From positions 1-11,970 of the forward strand of contig DATARD010000085.1 of assembly GCA_036264355.1 (NCBI GenBank): DNA of 11,970 nucleotides. The letters run 5' to 3'. This DNA is from UBA5704 sp036264355. GTDB lineage: Bacteria > Acidobacteriota > Thermoanaerobaculia > Multivoradales > UBA5704. The notes below the pieces were generated by a model that was not told the DNA's origin, did no database searches, and was given only the letters and a program-made list of their open reading frames with translations. Shown here piece after piece: positions 6,745 to 11,970 of this stretch (within the stretch, counting starts at the first letter, position 1; the number at the start of each line of letters is the position of its first letter). The translations under genes were made by a program, and so were the position numbers.

Positions 6745-7764
6745 CTATTCTTCAAGTAATTGAAATGTGACGCGCCCGCCGGCTCCTGAAAGGAGCGCGC
6801 GGAGCGTCACGAGGGCTTGTTCGAGGGCGTCTGTTTCGCCGCCGCTGCCGCTCTCTTCGAGCGCGGTCACGATCGGCTGGAGCCAGCTTCTCCGGAGGGA
6901 GACGACGGGGCTCCGGCGGCCGGCGGCGGATGGGGGCGAGGGCTCCTTGCCGGAGCGTCCAAGCTTTGCGAGATAGATGCGTCCGAGCGGCTGGGCCAGG
7001 GCCTCGGCTTTTCTTGCGAGGGCCTCTTGCTTCTCGGCGGGTAGCCTGGCGAAGAGGGCGACCGCCTCGGGGTCGGAGAGGAGGGATTTTTCAAGAAGCG
7101 CGAGGGCGGTCGGGTTCTCGCTCGCGATCCGCACGACGCGGCGCGCGTGGGAGAGCTTGACCTCGGCCGCGCCCTTGGTTTGGGGCATGTAGCGGCGGGC
7201 AAACTCCGCGGAGGTGAGGCCGGTCTGTTGCAGAGCCTCGACAAGAGCCTGCGACCGCTCGTAGAGGGTCAGGCCGGTACGCCCTTCGTTTTCGGCGATT
7301 TGCAGGAGGGACCTGAGAGGATCTGGAACGACCTCCTTGGGAACGACCGGAATCACTGAATACCCCTGATAGCGGTTCCAGCGCTTGTCATCACTCTTCT
7401 CCTTGAGCCACCGCTCCCGGAGGAGCCGGAAGGCCCTGTAGCGTCGTTCTCCGACCCGGACGAGATAGGTCACGCCGCCGCCTTCGGCGGGTTGGATTTC
7501 GGCGGTGATCGCCTGTTCGAGGCCGTGCGCGAAGATGAGATCGGCGAGCGCTTCGAGCTCGGCCGGGTCGAAGTGCTTCCTGGGCTGGGGCCGCAGCTCG
7601 ATGGCGGTGAGCGGCACGAGGGGTAGGGAACCCTCGGCGTCGAGGCCAGCCGGGTCGACCGGAACCGGCAGAGGCGCCGGCAGGGCGGTCTCTGCGGGGG
7701 TCCGGACGTCGGGATGGGTCTCTGAAGCTCCTGAGGCTCCGCTCTTCCGGCTCTTCTTGGGCAT
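6745..7764 (-). CDS. parB: ParB/KorB-family DNA-binding protein
   Basis: This 339-residue protein belongs to the ParB/RepB/Spo0J family. A hydrophilic N-terminal tail (1-45) precedes the ParB N-domain, which shows RPQPRKHFD (58-66), ALADLIFAHGLEQ (72-84) and the CTP-binding signature GERRYRA (105-111). The segment QIAENEGRTGLTLYERSQAL (155-174) leads into a helix-turn-helix region (about 175-215), and the C-terminus has a helical dimerisation-type tail. The ATG has GAGGAG nine bases upstream. No ParA ATPase is in the window, so it may be encoded beyond it. Alternatively this protein may act like RP4 KorB, a ParB relative that represses conjugation and maintenance operons; its place directly after the trb block suits that. 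The stop lies 18 bases before the next start, so the large surface-protein gene is probably co-transcribed. Confidence 0.88.
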   Translation of the reverse strand: MPKKSRKSGASGASETHPDVRTPAETALPAPLPVPVDPAGLDAEGSLPLVPLTAIELRPQPRKHFDPAELEALADLIFAHGLEQAITAEIQPAEGGGVTYLVRVGERRYRAFRLLRERWLKEKSDDKRWNRYQGYSVIPVVPKEVVPDPLRSLLQIAENEGRTGLTLYERSQALVEALQQTGLTSAEFARRYMPQTKGAAEVKLSHARRVVRIASENPTALALLEKSLLSDPEAVALFARLPAEKQEALARKAEALAQPLGRIYLAKLGRSGKEPSPPSAAGRRSPVVSLRRSWLQPIVTALEESGSGGETDALEQALVTLRALLSGAGGRVTFQLLEE

Positions 7765-7788
7765 GGTCGCGATCTCCTCTGGGCAAAG

Positions 7789-7808
7789 CAGCGGCTTCTG
7801 CGCCGCCG
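7789..7808. other. Small hairpin in the parB leader
   Basis: CAGCGGC (7789-7795) and GCCGCCG (7802-7808) flank a six-base loop. In the minus-strand transcript it forms a 7-bp stem with one G-U pair, lying between the predicted transcription start and the ribosome site of parB. On the plus strand it is followed by TTTTT and looks like a terminator, but the stem then has an A-C mismatch and no plus-strand gene precedes it. A leader structure, or a block to antisense transcription, are both possible. Confidence 0.3.
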
Positions 7809-7821
7809 TTTTTACGCAGAG

Positions 7822-7850
7822 ATGTTACGCGCGGCGAAAACTACCGACAA
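7822..7850 (-). promoter_or_regulatory. Candidate sigma-70-type promoter for parB and downstream genes
   Basis: On the minus strand a TTGTCG -35 box (7845-7850) is separated by exactly 17 bases from a TAACAT -10 box (7822-7827). Each box matches four of six consensus positions. Transcription would start near 7815, giving a leader of about 50 bases before the parB ATG at 7764. The gap is visibly AT-richer than the flanking genes, which strengthens the call. It is the best promoter candidate I can find in the window, and it would serve parB and, by read-through, the surface-protein genes and repA. Confidence 0.45.
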
Positions 7851-7861
7851 GAAATTTTCTT
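7849..7861. promoter_or_regulatory. AT-rich palindrome overlapping the parB -35 box
   Basis: AAGAAATTTTCTT is a perfect 6+1+6 palindrome with a central T. Two of its bases fall in the candidate -35 box. In a GC-rich setting such a site could be an operator or an UP-element-like stretch. The function is inferred only from position and symmetry. Confidence 0.3.
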
Positions 7862-7891
7862 ATGACGTAGTAAGGTTAGCGCTGGGCCGTT

Positions 7892-9184
7892 CTAGACTCC
7901 CTCCGGCGGTAAACTGAGACCTTCCGGCACGACGACCTTGAGAGCCGTGCCGGCGGGAACGAAGATGCTGGGGCGGACGGCGGCGGCCGACTCCATGAGG
8001 CGGCTGCCGGCATCGCTCAATCGCTGGGCTGCGCCTGCGGCGGCGAGCTCCTGCCAGGTGAGCCCCGTGACGGCTCCATTGCGGGGCTGGGCGGCCTGGG
8101 CCGCCGCACCGATCAGAGAGAGGGCGAGAGCGCGGACGAAGATGATGCCGCTGTGGTAGTTGATGGCGCCGCGGACGCCGGCAGAGCCGTCGGCGCCCGA
8201 GGCGGCGAGACCGCTGACGACGATCTCGTGGCCGCCGGGTCCGACCAGGCGTTGCCAGAGGATGGCGAGCGTCTCATTGCCGAGCTCGGCCGTCCCCCCC
8301 ATGCGTCCGACGAGCCGGCTCCCCGCGGGGATCAAGACGCGCCGGCCGTCGCGAAGATCGCGGGTGACAACCGCGGTGATGGGGGCTTGCCCGTCGCTCG
8401 TCGCGGCGGTCGAGAGGCGCGCTTCGAGGATGCGGCCGGCGGCCAGCATGGGCCGGCCGGCGGCGGTCAAAGCAGCCCGCCGGTCGGGAGTGGAGTGGGT
8501 GGTCTCCCCTGCGGCGTCCCGTGTCTGGGCGGCTGCCGCCCCATCGAGGAGCCGGCGGACGGCTTCAGGCATGGGCGGAGAGGACGCTCCGGCGAGATCG
8601 GCGGTCGCGCGCGCCGCCGGAATGCTGCCGGAGGAGGCGGGTCGCATGCTGGCCAGGAGGGCGGCGTCGAGCATCTCGCTACGAAGCTCGGCGAGAGTCC
8701 TCCTGGGCGGCGCGGCGGCGCGGGTGCCGGTGCGCGCCAAGCGCTCTTCTCCCACCGCTGGAGGGAGCGCTTCTGCCGGGACCTCCCGGTGGGCAGCGAG
8801 GTCGTCGTCGGCACGCGGATCGAAGTCCCTTCGCGGTCGGGTGTCGGCGCCGAAGGGACGGTCGGCGCCGAAGGCACGGTCGGCGCGAGGAGCTTCGGCG
8901 TCGCGGCGCGGTCCCAGAAGCGTCGTCAAGTCAGGCGGCGCGGGCTCGTCCCGCTCGCGCACCTGACCGGGTCGTTGCTGGAGGAAGGAGGGCTTCGCCT
9001 CGCGTTCGTCGCCGTGAGGAGTGGCCGCCTCCTGGACGCTCCGCACAGGGATTCGCGAGATGAGGAGGCCGATCGAGAGGAAGAAAAACGCGGCGCACGC
9101 AAGGAGGAGCGCAATCGGCGCGAGACGCAGCCGTTTGACGGGGGCTCCCGTCGTCTCGCCGTGCTCGTCGGTGACACCGGTCAC
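7892..9184 (-). CDS. trbI: TrbI/VirB10-type conjugation protein
   Basis: This 430-residue protein is the VirB10-like energy-sensing component that spans from the inner membrane to the outer-membrane core. A short cytoplasmic N-terminus is followed by one transmembrane helix (about residues 21-44). A long low-complexity Arg/Asp/Pro/Ala-rich periplasmic linker follows (about 50-240), then the conserved beta-barrel domain. Visible hallmarks are AAGRILEARL (248-257), a SDGQAPITAVVT stretch, LIPAGSRLVGRMG (284-296), INYHSG and the late FVPAGTALKV (408-417). The start is GTG, overlapping the trbG stop as GTGA, with GGGGAGG seven bases upstream. TrbH, which separates trbG and trbI in the RP4-type order, is absent. 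This is the last recognisable trb gene; I see no terminator after it, so transcription may continue into parB. Confidence 0.87.
   Translation of the reverse strand: MTGVTDEHGETTGAPVKRLRLAPIALLLACAAFFFLSIGLLISRIPVRSVQEAATPHGDEREAKPSFLQQRPGQVRERDEPAPPDLTTLLGPRRDAEAPRADRAFGADRPFGADTRPRRDFDPRADDDLAAHREVPAEALPPAVGEERLARTGTRAAAPPRRTLAELRSEMLDAALLASMRPASSGSIPAARATADLAGASSPPMPEAVRRLLDGAAAAQTRDAAGETTHSTPDRRAALTAAGRPMLAAGRILEARLSTAATSDGQAPITAVVTRDLRDGRRVLIPAGSRLVGRMGGTAELGNETLAILWQRLVGPGGHEIVVSGLAASGADGSAGVRGAINYHSGIIFVRALALSLIGAAAQAAQPRNGAVTGLTWQELAAAGAAQRLSDAGSRLMESAAAVRPSIFVPAGTALKVVVPEGLSLPPEGV
8843..8890. repeat. 18-bp tandem repeat in the trbI linker
   Basis: Two full copies and a partial third copy of an 18-bp unit (plus strand GTCGGCGCCGAAGGGACG and a one-base variant) occur head to tail. 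In trbI they encode a six-residue unit, RADRAF / GADRPF / GADT, in the disordered periplasmic linker. The unit length keeps the frame, so slippage here would change linker length without breaking the gene. Confidence 0.85.
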
Positions 9185-10038
9185 TGCCGCGCCTCCCCGT
9201 CGTCGTCGATCCGGAGGATCGTGGTGCGGTCGGCGTCGCCGGGTCCGCTCACCAGGATCAGCTTGCTGCTGACCTTGCCGACGATGAGGACGTTGCCGGC
9301 CGTCCGCTGATCGACCGGGCCGGCCTTGCCGTCACCGGCGACCTCGTAGGCGACGGGATAGTCCTGGCCGCCGCGGAGCTTTCCCAGGTAGAGATAGGTT
9401 TCGGTGCCGTCGTCGTAGACGCGCAACGGACGGACGCCTTTCTTGGCGGGCTCGACCCGATATCCGAAATGCAGGGCCTCGACGCTCGGAGAGCGGGTCG
9501 GCACGGGGCTCGTCTGCGCGGCCCATTTCCGGACGAGGTCCTGGGGGTAGTAGAAGCCGAGGAGCGTCGAGACCTCGCCCTCGGGAGCTTCGGGACCCTT
9601 GGGGCACGGTGCGGAGGCGAGCGCCAGGTCGTAGACCCGGCGGTCGGTGACGACGAGGGCGTTGGTCCGGATGTCGCAGATCTTGGGACGGACGGCGACC
9701 AGGCCGGTCCCCGCCTCGGCGACGATCTCCCAGCGGACGGAGTCGCCGAGGAGGGTCGTCTGTGGCGTCTCTCCGGGCTCGAGCAGAACCGCGCAGACCC
9801 GGAGGGGGGCACAGACGATCTCGGGTCGCTCGTAGCCGAACGGCACGCGGACGACACCCGCCTCCTTGATCCTGCCCGGCGCGGCGCCGGCAGCGATCGT
9901 CTGCGCGGCTTGGTCGAGTGTGCTCAAGGCCGGGACGGCCGGAGCCTCTGCGGCGGCCTCTGCCGCGAGCACGAGGACTCCCGCGGCGGCCAGGGTCAAG
10001 GGCGTCTTGAGGACGGAGTTACCTCTCAGAAAAGTCAT
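9181..10038 (-). CDS. trbG: TrbG/VirB9-type conjugation protein
   Basis: This 285-residue periplasmic protein should form part of the outer-membrane core complex together with TrbI. A signal peptide covers about residues 1-31 (hydrophobic 13-25, then AAAEA). VirB9/TrbG hallmarks follow in order: FGYERPEIVCAPLRVCAVLLEPGE (split here as residues 67-78 and 79-90), GDSVRW (98-103), VAVRP, TNALVVTDRRVYDLAL (125-140), YYPQ, and a C-terminal domain with RPLRVYDDGTETYLYLG (203-219) and YPVAYE. The ATG at 10038 was chosen over the upstream in-frame start at 10146 because AGGAGA lies eight bases before it and the signal peptide begins there. Four cysteines in the mature protein (residues 76, 82, 121, 145) could form disulfides. 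The stop overlaps the GTG start of trbI. Confidence 0.88.
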   Translation of the reverse strand: MTFLRGNSVLKTPLTLAAAGVLVLAAEAAAEAPAVPALSTLDQAAQTIAAGAAPGRIKEAGVVRVPFGYERPEIVCAPLRVCAVLLEPGETPQTTLLGDSVRWEIVAEAGTGLVAVRPKICDIRTNALVVTDRRVYDLALASAPCPKGPEAPEGEVSTLLGFYYPQDLVRKWAAQTSPVPTRSPSVEALHFGYRVEPAKKGVRPLRVYDDGTETYLYLGKLRGGQDYPVAYEVAGDGKAGPVDQRTAGNVLIVGKVSSKLILVSGPGDADRTTILRIDDDGEARQ

Positions 10039-10060
10039 CTTGGATCTCTCCTTGGATGAG

Positions 10061-10825
10061 CTACGGTTTGTGATCGGACGCTCCCGACAGGCGGGACCAT
10101 CCCAACTGGGTGATGTAGACGCCCGCTGGGTTCCTGCGGATCTCATCGAGCGTTTTCGGTGGATCGCTCTTGACCGAGACGATCGCCTCCCAGCGCTCGG
10201 AATCGCCGGCCCGGCCGTTGTCGGCGTTTTCGTAGCGCCACTCGTCCCACTGGACCTTCCAGGTGCTGCTGCCGGCTTTCTCGTTCTGGGCGGGGATTCT
10301 GAGAACGCTCAAGATCTCGACGGCGCGCTGAAAGCGGGTCGCCAGGATGCGGGGATCGTGGAGCGGATCGCTCAAGTAGGCGGTCAAAAACGTGCGGACT
10401 CCGGCGTAGAGGTCTCTGGCCGGGATGTGGGCGTAGGCGTCGTCGAGAGCGTTTTTCTGGGCGAGAGGATCGCGGTAGATGACGCGGACGTTGGCGATGA
10501 ACCGCTGGACCTCGGCCATGACGACGCGGTCGGCGACGGTTGAGACCTCCTTGGCCGGTCCCCAGGCGACGGCGAGACCGTGGCGGTCGACTTCGACGAC
10601 GTAGGGAGTGATGCGGGAGCGCGAGGCGACGCCGACGTAGGCGACGAAGATTCCGCCGGCTAAAACGAGAGCGGCAAAGGCGCAGAGTCGCCACCAGTCC
10701 CGCTGCGAGGCCATGTCCCCGTAGAGGGACCAGTGCCTCGCCTCGCCGGCGGTTTGAAGTCCGCCGCCGAGCGGCCGGGGCACCGCCGCACGGCGGCGGA
10801 AGATCTCCCAGGGGGCGAGCTTCAC
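10061..10825 (-). CDS. trbF: TrbF/VirB8-type conjugation protein
   Basis: This 254-residue bitopic inner-membrane protein is the VirB8-like scaffold of the secretion channel. A short cytoplasmic N-terminus containing W-x-L-Y-G-D is followed by RDWWRL, one transmembrane helix (about residues 49-67), then the hallmark TPYVVEVDRHG (about 73-83) and a periplasmic NTF2-like domain. The end reads NPAGVYITQLGWSR, typical of TrbF. I chose the GTG at 10825 rather than the ATG at 10852. The GTG has a strong GAGGAG ribosome site six bases upstream and makes a GTGA overlap with the trbL stop, exactly the arrangement at the trbG-trbI junction. The ATG has no visible ribosome site and would overlap trbL by 31 bases. 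The gene is followed after 22 bases by trbG. Confidence 0.88.
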   Translation of the reverse strand: MKLAPWEIFRRRAAVPRPLGGGLQTAGEARHWSLYGDMASQRDWWRLCAFAALVLAGGIFVAYVGVASRSRITPYVVEVDRHGLAVAWGPAKEVSTVADRVVMAEVQRFIANVRVIYRDPLAQKNALDDAYAHIPARDLYAGVRTFLTAYLSDPLHDPRILATRFQRAVEILSVLRIPAQNEKAGSSTWKVQWDEWRYENADNGRAGDSERWEAIVSVKSDPPKTLDEIRRNPAGVYITQLGWSRLSGASDHKP

Positions 10826-11727
10826 CGCGAGCTCCTCAGAGCGTCTCGCCATCCGAAGAACGAAGAGGAGCTGGTCAGAACGTTCGCGATCTCGTTCGGG
10901 AGCGAGAGGGTAATCCAGGCAAAGGCGATCGACCCGCCGCAGACCTGGAGAAGAGGCGCGAGACCCTGGGTGGGGTCGTAGTGGTCGAGAAAGTTGATCC
11001 AACTGTAGGTGAACTGCTCGCCCAGGCCGACGAGGATCTGGAGGATGAAGACCTGGATCGCGGTTCGAAAGACGAGAAGGATGCTGTTTTCGGCCAGGCC
11101 GGCGAAGATCCGGTTGGCTCCGAAGGGGAGGAAGACGATGCCCGCGCCAACGATGATGTAGCCCTTGAGGAGCACTTCGAGAAGGCGCGCAGCGACGAGC
11201 GCGAAGGCGAGGAGGATGACGAGAGCGGCCCCGACGGAGAAGAGGCTTCCGATGCCAAGAATGGCCCAGCCGGAGGTGATCCCGGCGCCGAGGATGGCGG
11301 AGGAGAGGAGAATGCCGCGGTCGAGGATGAGCGATGGGCTCACGGCGTCGGTTCCCGAGATCGTGGCGCCCATCTTCTGGAAGGTCGAAAAGATGGACGA
11401 GACGAGGAGCGGATAGAGGGTGAGGCCGGCGGCGACCAGGCCGACGAGCATCACGCGGCGGCAGAGCTCGCCCACGGCCTCGCCGAGACCCCACTCCCGG
11501 CGCATCGCGGCAAGAAGCCACGTCATGCCCAGGATCGCGAGATCGAGCGCCAGCAGAGGCGCATAGAAGGAGCGTGCGTAGCTTGATGCGGCGGGATACC
11601 AGGTTTGCGAGGCGTGGAGGCCCTCGTCGAGGATCGTGTCGAGGACGCCTGTGTCCGCGGCGGCGCTCCGGGCGAGCGCCAGGGTCGCGACGAGGGCCAC
11701 ACCGAGAGCTACCCGGCCGTTTTTCAT
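10822..11727 (-). CDS. trbL: TrbL/VirB6-type inner-membrane protein of the conjugation channel
   Basis: This 301-residue polytopic membrane protein is the inner-membrane channel component of a P-type (Trb) type IV secretion system. An N-terminal signal-like segment (residues 6-24, ending SAAA-DT) is followed by about six or seven hydrophobic segments, near residues 55-75, 92-114, 140-160, 163-183, 187-203, 213-235 and 258-276. The segment LLKGYIIVGAGIVFLPFG (186-203) followed by FAGLAENS is typical of the TrbL_VirB6 family. RP4 TrbL is clearly longer. This protein stops soon after the last helix, so the long hydrophilic C-terminal tail is missing. The start ATG overlaps the upstream trbJ stop (ATGA) and the stop TGA overlaps the proposed trbF start (GTGA). 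The ribosome site is weak, which fits coupled translation. I am confident of the family; VirB6 and TrbL are the same superfamily. Confidence 0.85.
   Translation of the reverse strand: MKNGRVALGVALVATLALARSAAADTGVLDTILDEGLHASQTWYPAASSYARSFYAPLLALDLAILGMTWLLAAMRREWGLGEAVGELCRRVMLVGLVAAGLTLYPLLVSSIFSTFQKMGATISGTDAVSPSLILDRGILLSSAILGAGITSGWAILGIGSLFSVGAALVILLAFALVAARLLEVLLKGYIIVGAGIVFLPFGANRIFAGLAENSILLVFRTAIQVFILQILVGLGEQFTYSWINFLDHYDPTQGLAPLLQVCGGSIAFAWITLSLPNEIANVLTSSSSFFGWRDALRSSR
10832..10837 (-). promoter_or_regulatory. Ribosome-binding site that decides the trbF start
   Basis: GAGGAG on the minus strand lies six bases before the GTG at 10823-10825, inside the end of trbL. No comparable purine run precedes the ATG at 10852. 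This supports the shorter trbF reading frame and coupling to trbL termination. Confidence 0.65.
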
Positions 11728-11970
11728 AGTGGCATCCAGTCAGGCAGAGCGCTGTAGCGCTTGTAGGAGTCGCCGAAGCGTGCGCCGGCCACCGCCTTCG
11801 AGGTCGAAGACATCGCGGTCTCGAAGGCGCTTTCAAGCTGGCGTTCGTGGACGATCCGCTCGGCCTCGGCGGCGGCGCTCGCGTTGGCGGCAGCTTGCTG
11901 GGCGAGGTTTTCTGTCGCGACCTGGTCGGCTTGCCAGGCGGCGAGCTCGCCGAGCGCCTCGGAGACGGCC
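11724..11970 (-). CDS. trbJ: TrbJ/VirB5-like conjugation protein, C-terminal part only
   Basis: The coding sequence enters from the right edge of the window and its start is not visible. The last 81 residues can be read and end in DWMPL. The visible part is rich in Ala, Glu and Gln (for example ENLAQQAAAN and AAAEAERIV) and should form a long helix or coiled coil, as in the TrbJ/VirB5 family. Those proteins are periplasmic or pilus-tip components of type IV secretion systems. The stop codon overlaps the trbL start as ATGA, so the two genes are probably translationally coupled. The identity rests mainly on position directly before trbL-trbF-trbG-trbI and on the helical composition, because this family is poorly conserved at its C-terminus. 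Another small helical Trb protein is possible but less likely. Confidence 0.6.
   Translation of the reverse strand, partial: AVSEALGELAAWQADQVATENLAQQAAANASAAAEAERIVHERQLESAFETAMSSTSKAVAGARFGDSYKRYSALPDWMPL

Noticed and set aside
7789..7813. Intrinsic terminator on the plus strand
   Set aside because: The shape (stem then TTTTT) fits, but the stem has a mismatch and no plus-strand gene is supported upstream; kept only as a hairpin.
7876..7884. KorB-type operator
   Set aside because: TTAGCGCT resembles half of the RP4 operator TTTAGCSGCTAAA but lacks the central base and the right arm, so it cannot be called a site.
8153..9310. A 385-codon open frame on the plus strand
   Set aside because: It lies opposite trbI and part of trbG, both of which have clear hallmarks; composition is typical of an antisense frame.
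10826..10852. Longer trbF from the ATG at 10852
   Set aside because: It has no ribosome site and a 31-base overlap with trbL, while the GTG at 10825 has GAGGAG and a GTGA junction.

Overview
This window reads as the backbone of a conjugative plasmid (or a plasmid-like integrative element) from a high-GC bacterium. Every gene I can support lies on the minus strand, so the genetic order runs from the right edge to the left. The right third (7892-11970) is a mating-pair-formation block in the order trbJ (cut by the window edge), trbL, trbF, trbG, trbI. These encode VirB5-, VirB6-, VirB8-, VirB9- and VirB10-type parts of a type IV secretion channel. The genes are packed with 4-base ATGA or GTGA overlaps. 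trbK and trbH, the accessory genes of the RP4-type order, are absent.

A 127-base AT-richer gap (7765-7891) follows. It carries the only good promoter candidate in the window, with an AT-rich palindrome on its -35 side. It leads into a ParB-family DNA-binding protein gene (6745-7764). Only 18 bases after parB begins a 1136-residue secreted protein made of six cysteine-bearing DUF11-type repeats, a seventh divergent one and a C-terminal VPTL / membrane helix / Arg-cluster tail that resembles the IPTL-CTERM exosortase signal. A short hairpin-bearing gap separates it from a second secreted protein (1799-3250) with PKD-like, CRVIDTR-type and fibronectin III-like domains. Only 12 bases further on begins a RepA-type plasmid replication initiator (941-1786). 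It overlaps by ATGA a gene for a 202-residue protein with an HxxxCxxC putative zinc site (336-944).

The left edge (1-335) is non-coding. It contains two and a half copies of a 53-54 bp repeat built from the self-complementary octamer AGCGCGCT, placed at steps close to 11 or 22 bases. I read this as a probable replication origin (iterons) or a partition/operator site, and it may continue past the window edge.

The unusual point is the layout. Two secreted, surface-type proteins sit inside the maintenance module, between parB and repA, in the same direction and with almost no spacing. Expression of the surface proteins, partition/regulation and replication could therefore be linked. Host assignment is inference only. 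The CRVIDTR-type domain, the IPTL-like sorting signal and the GC content would fit Acidobacteriota (for example Thermoanaerobaculia-like lineages) or a related high-GC Gram-negative group, but no marker gene in the window settles it.
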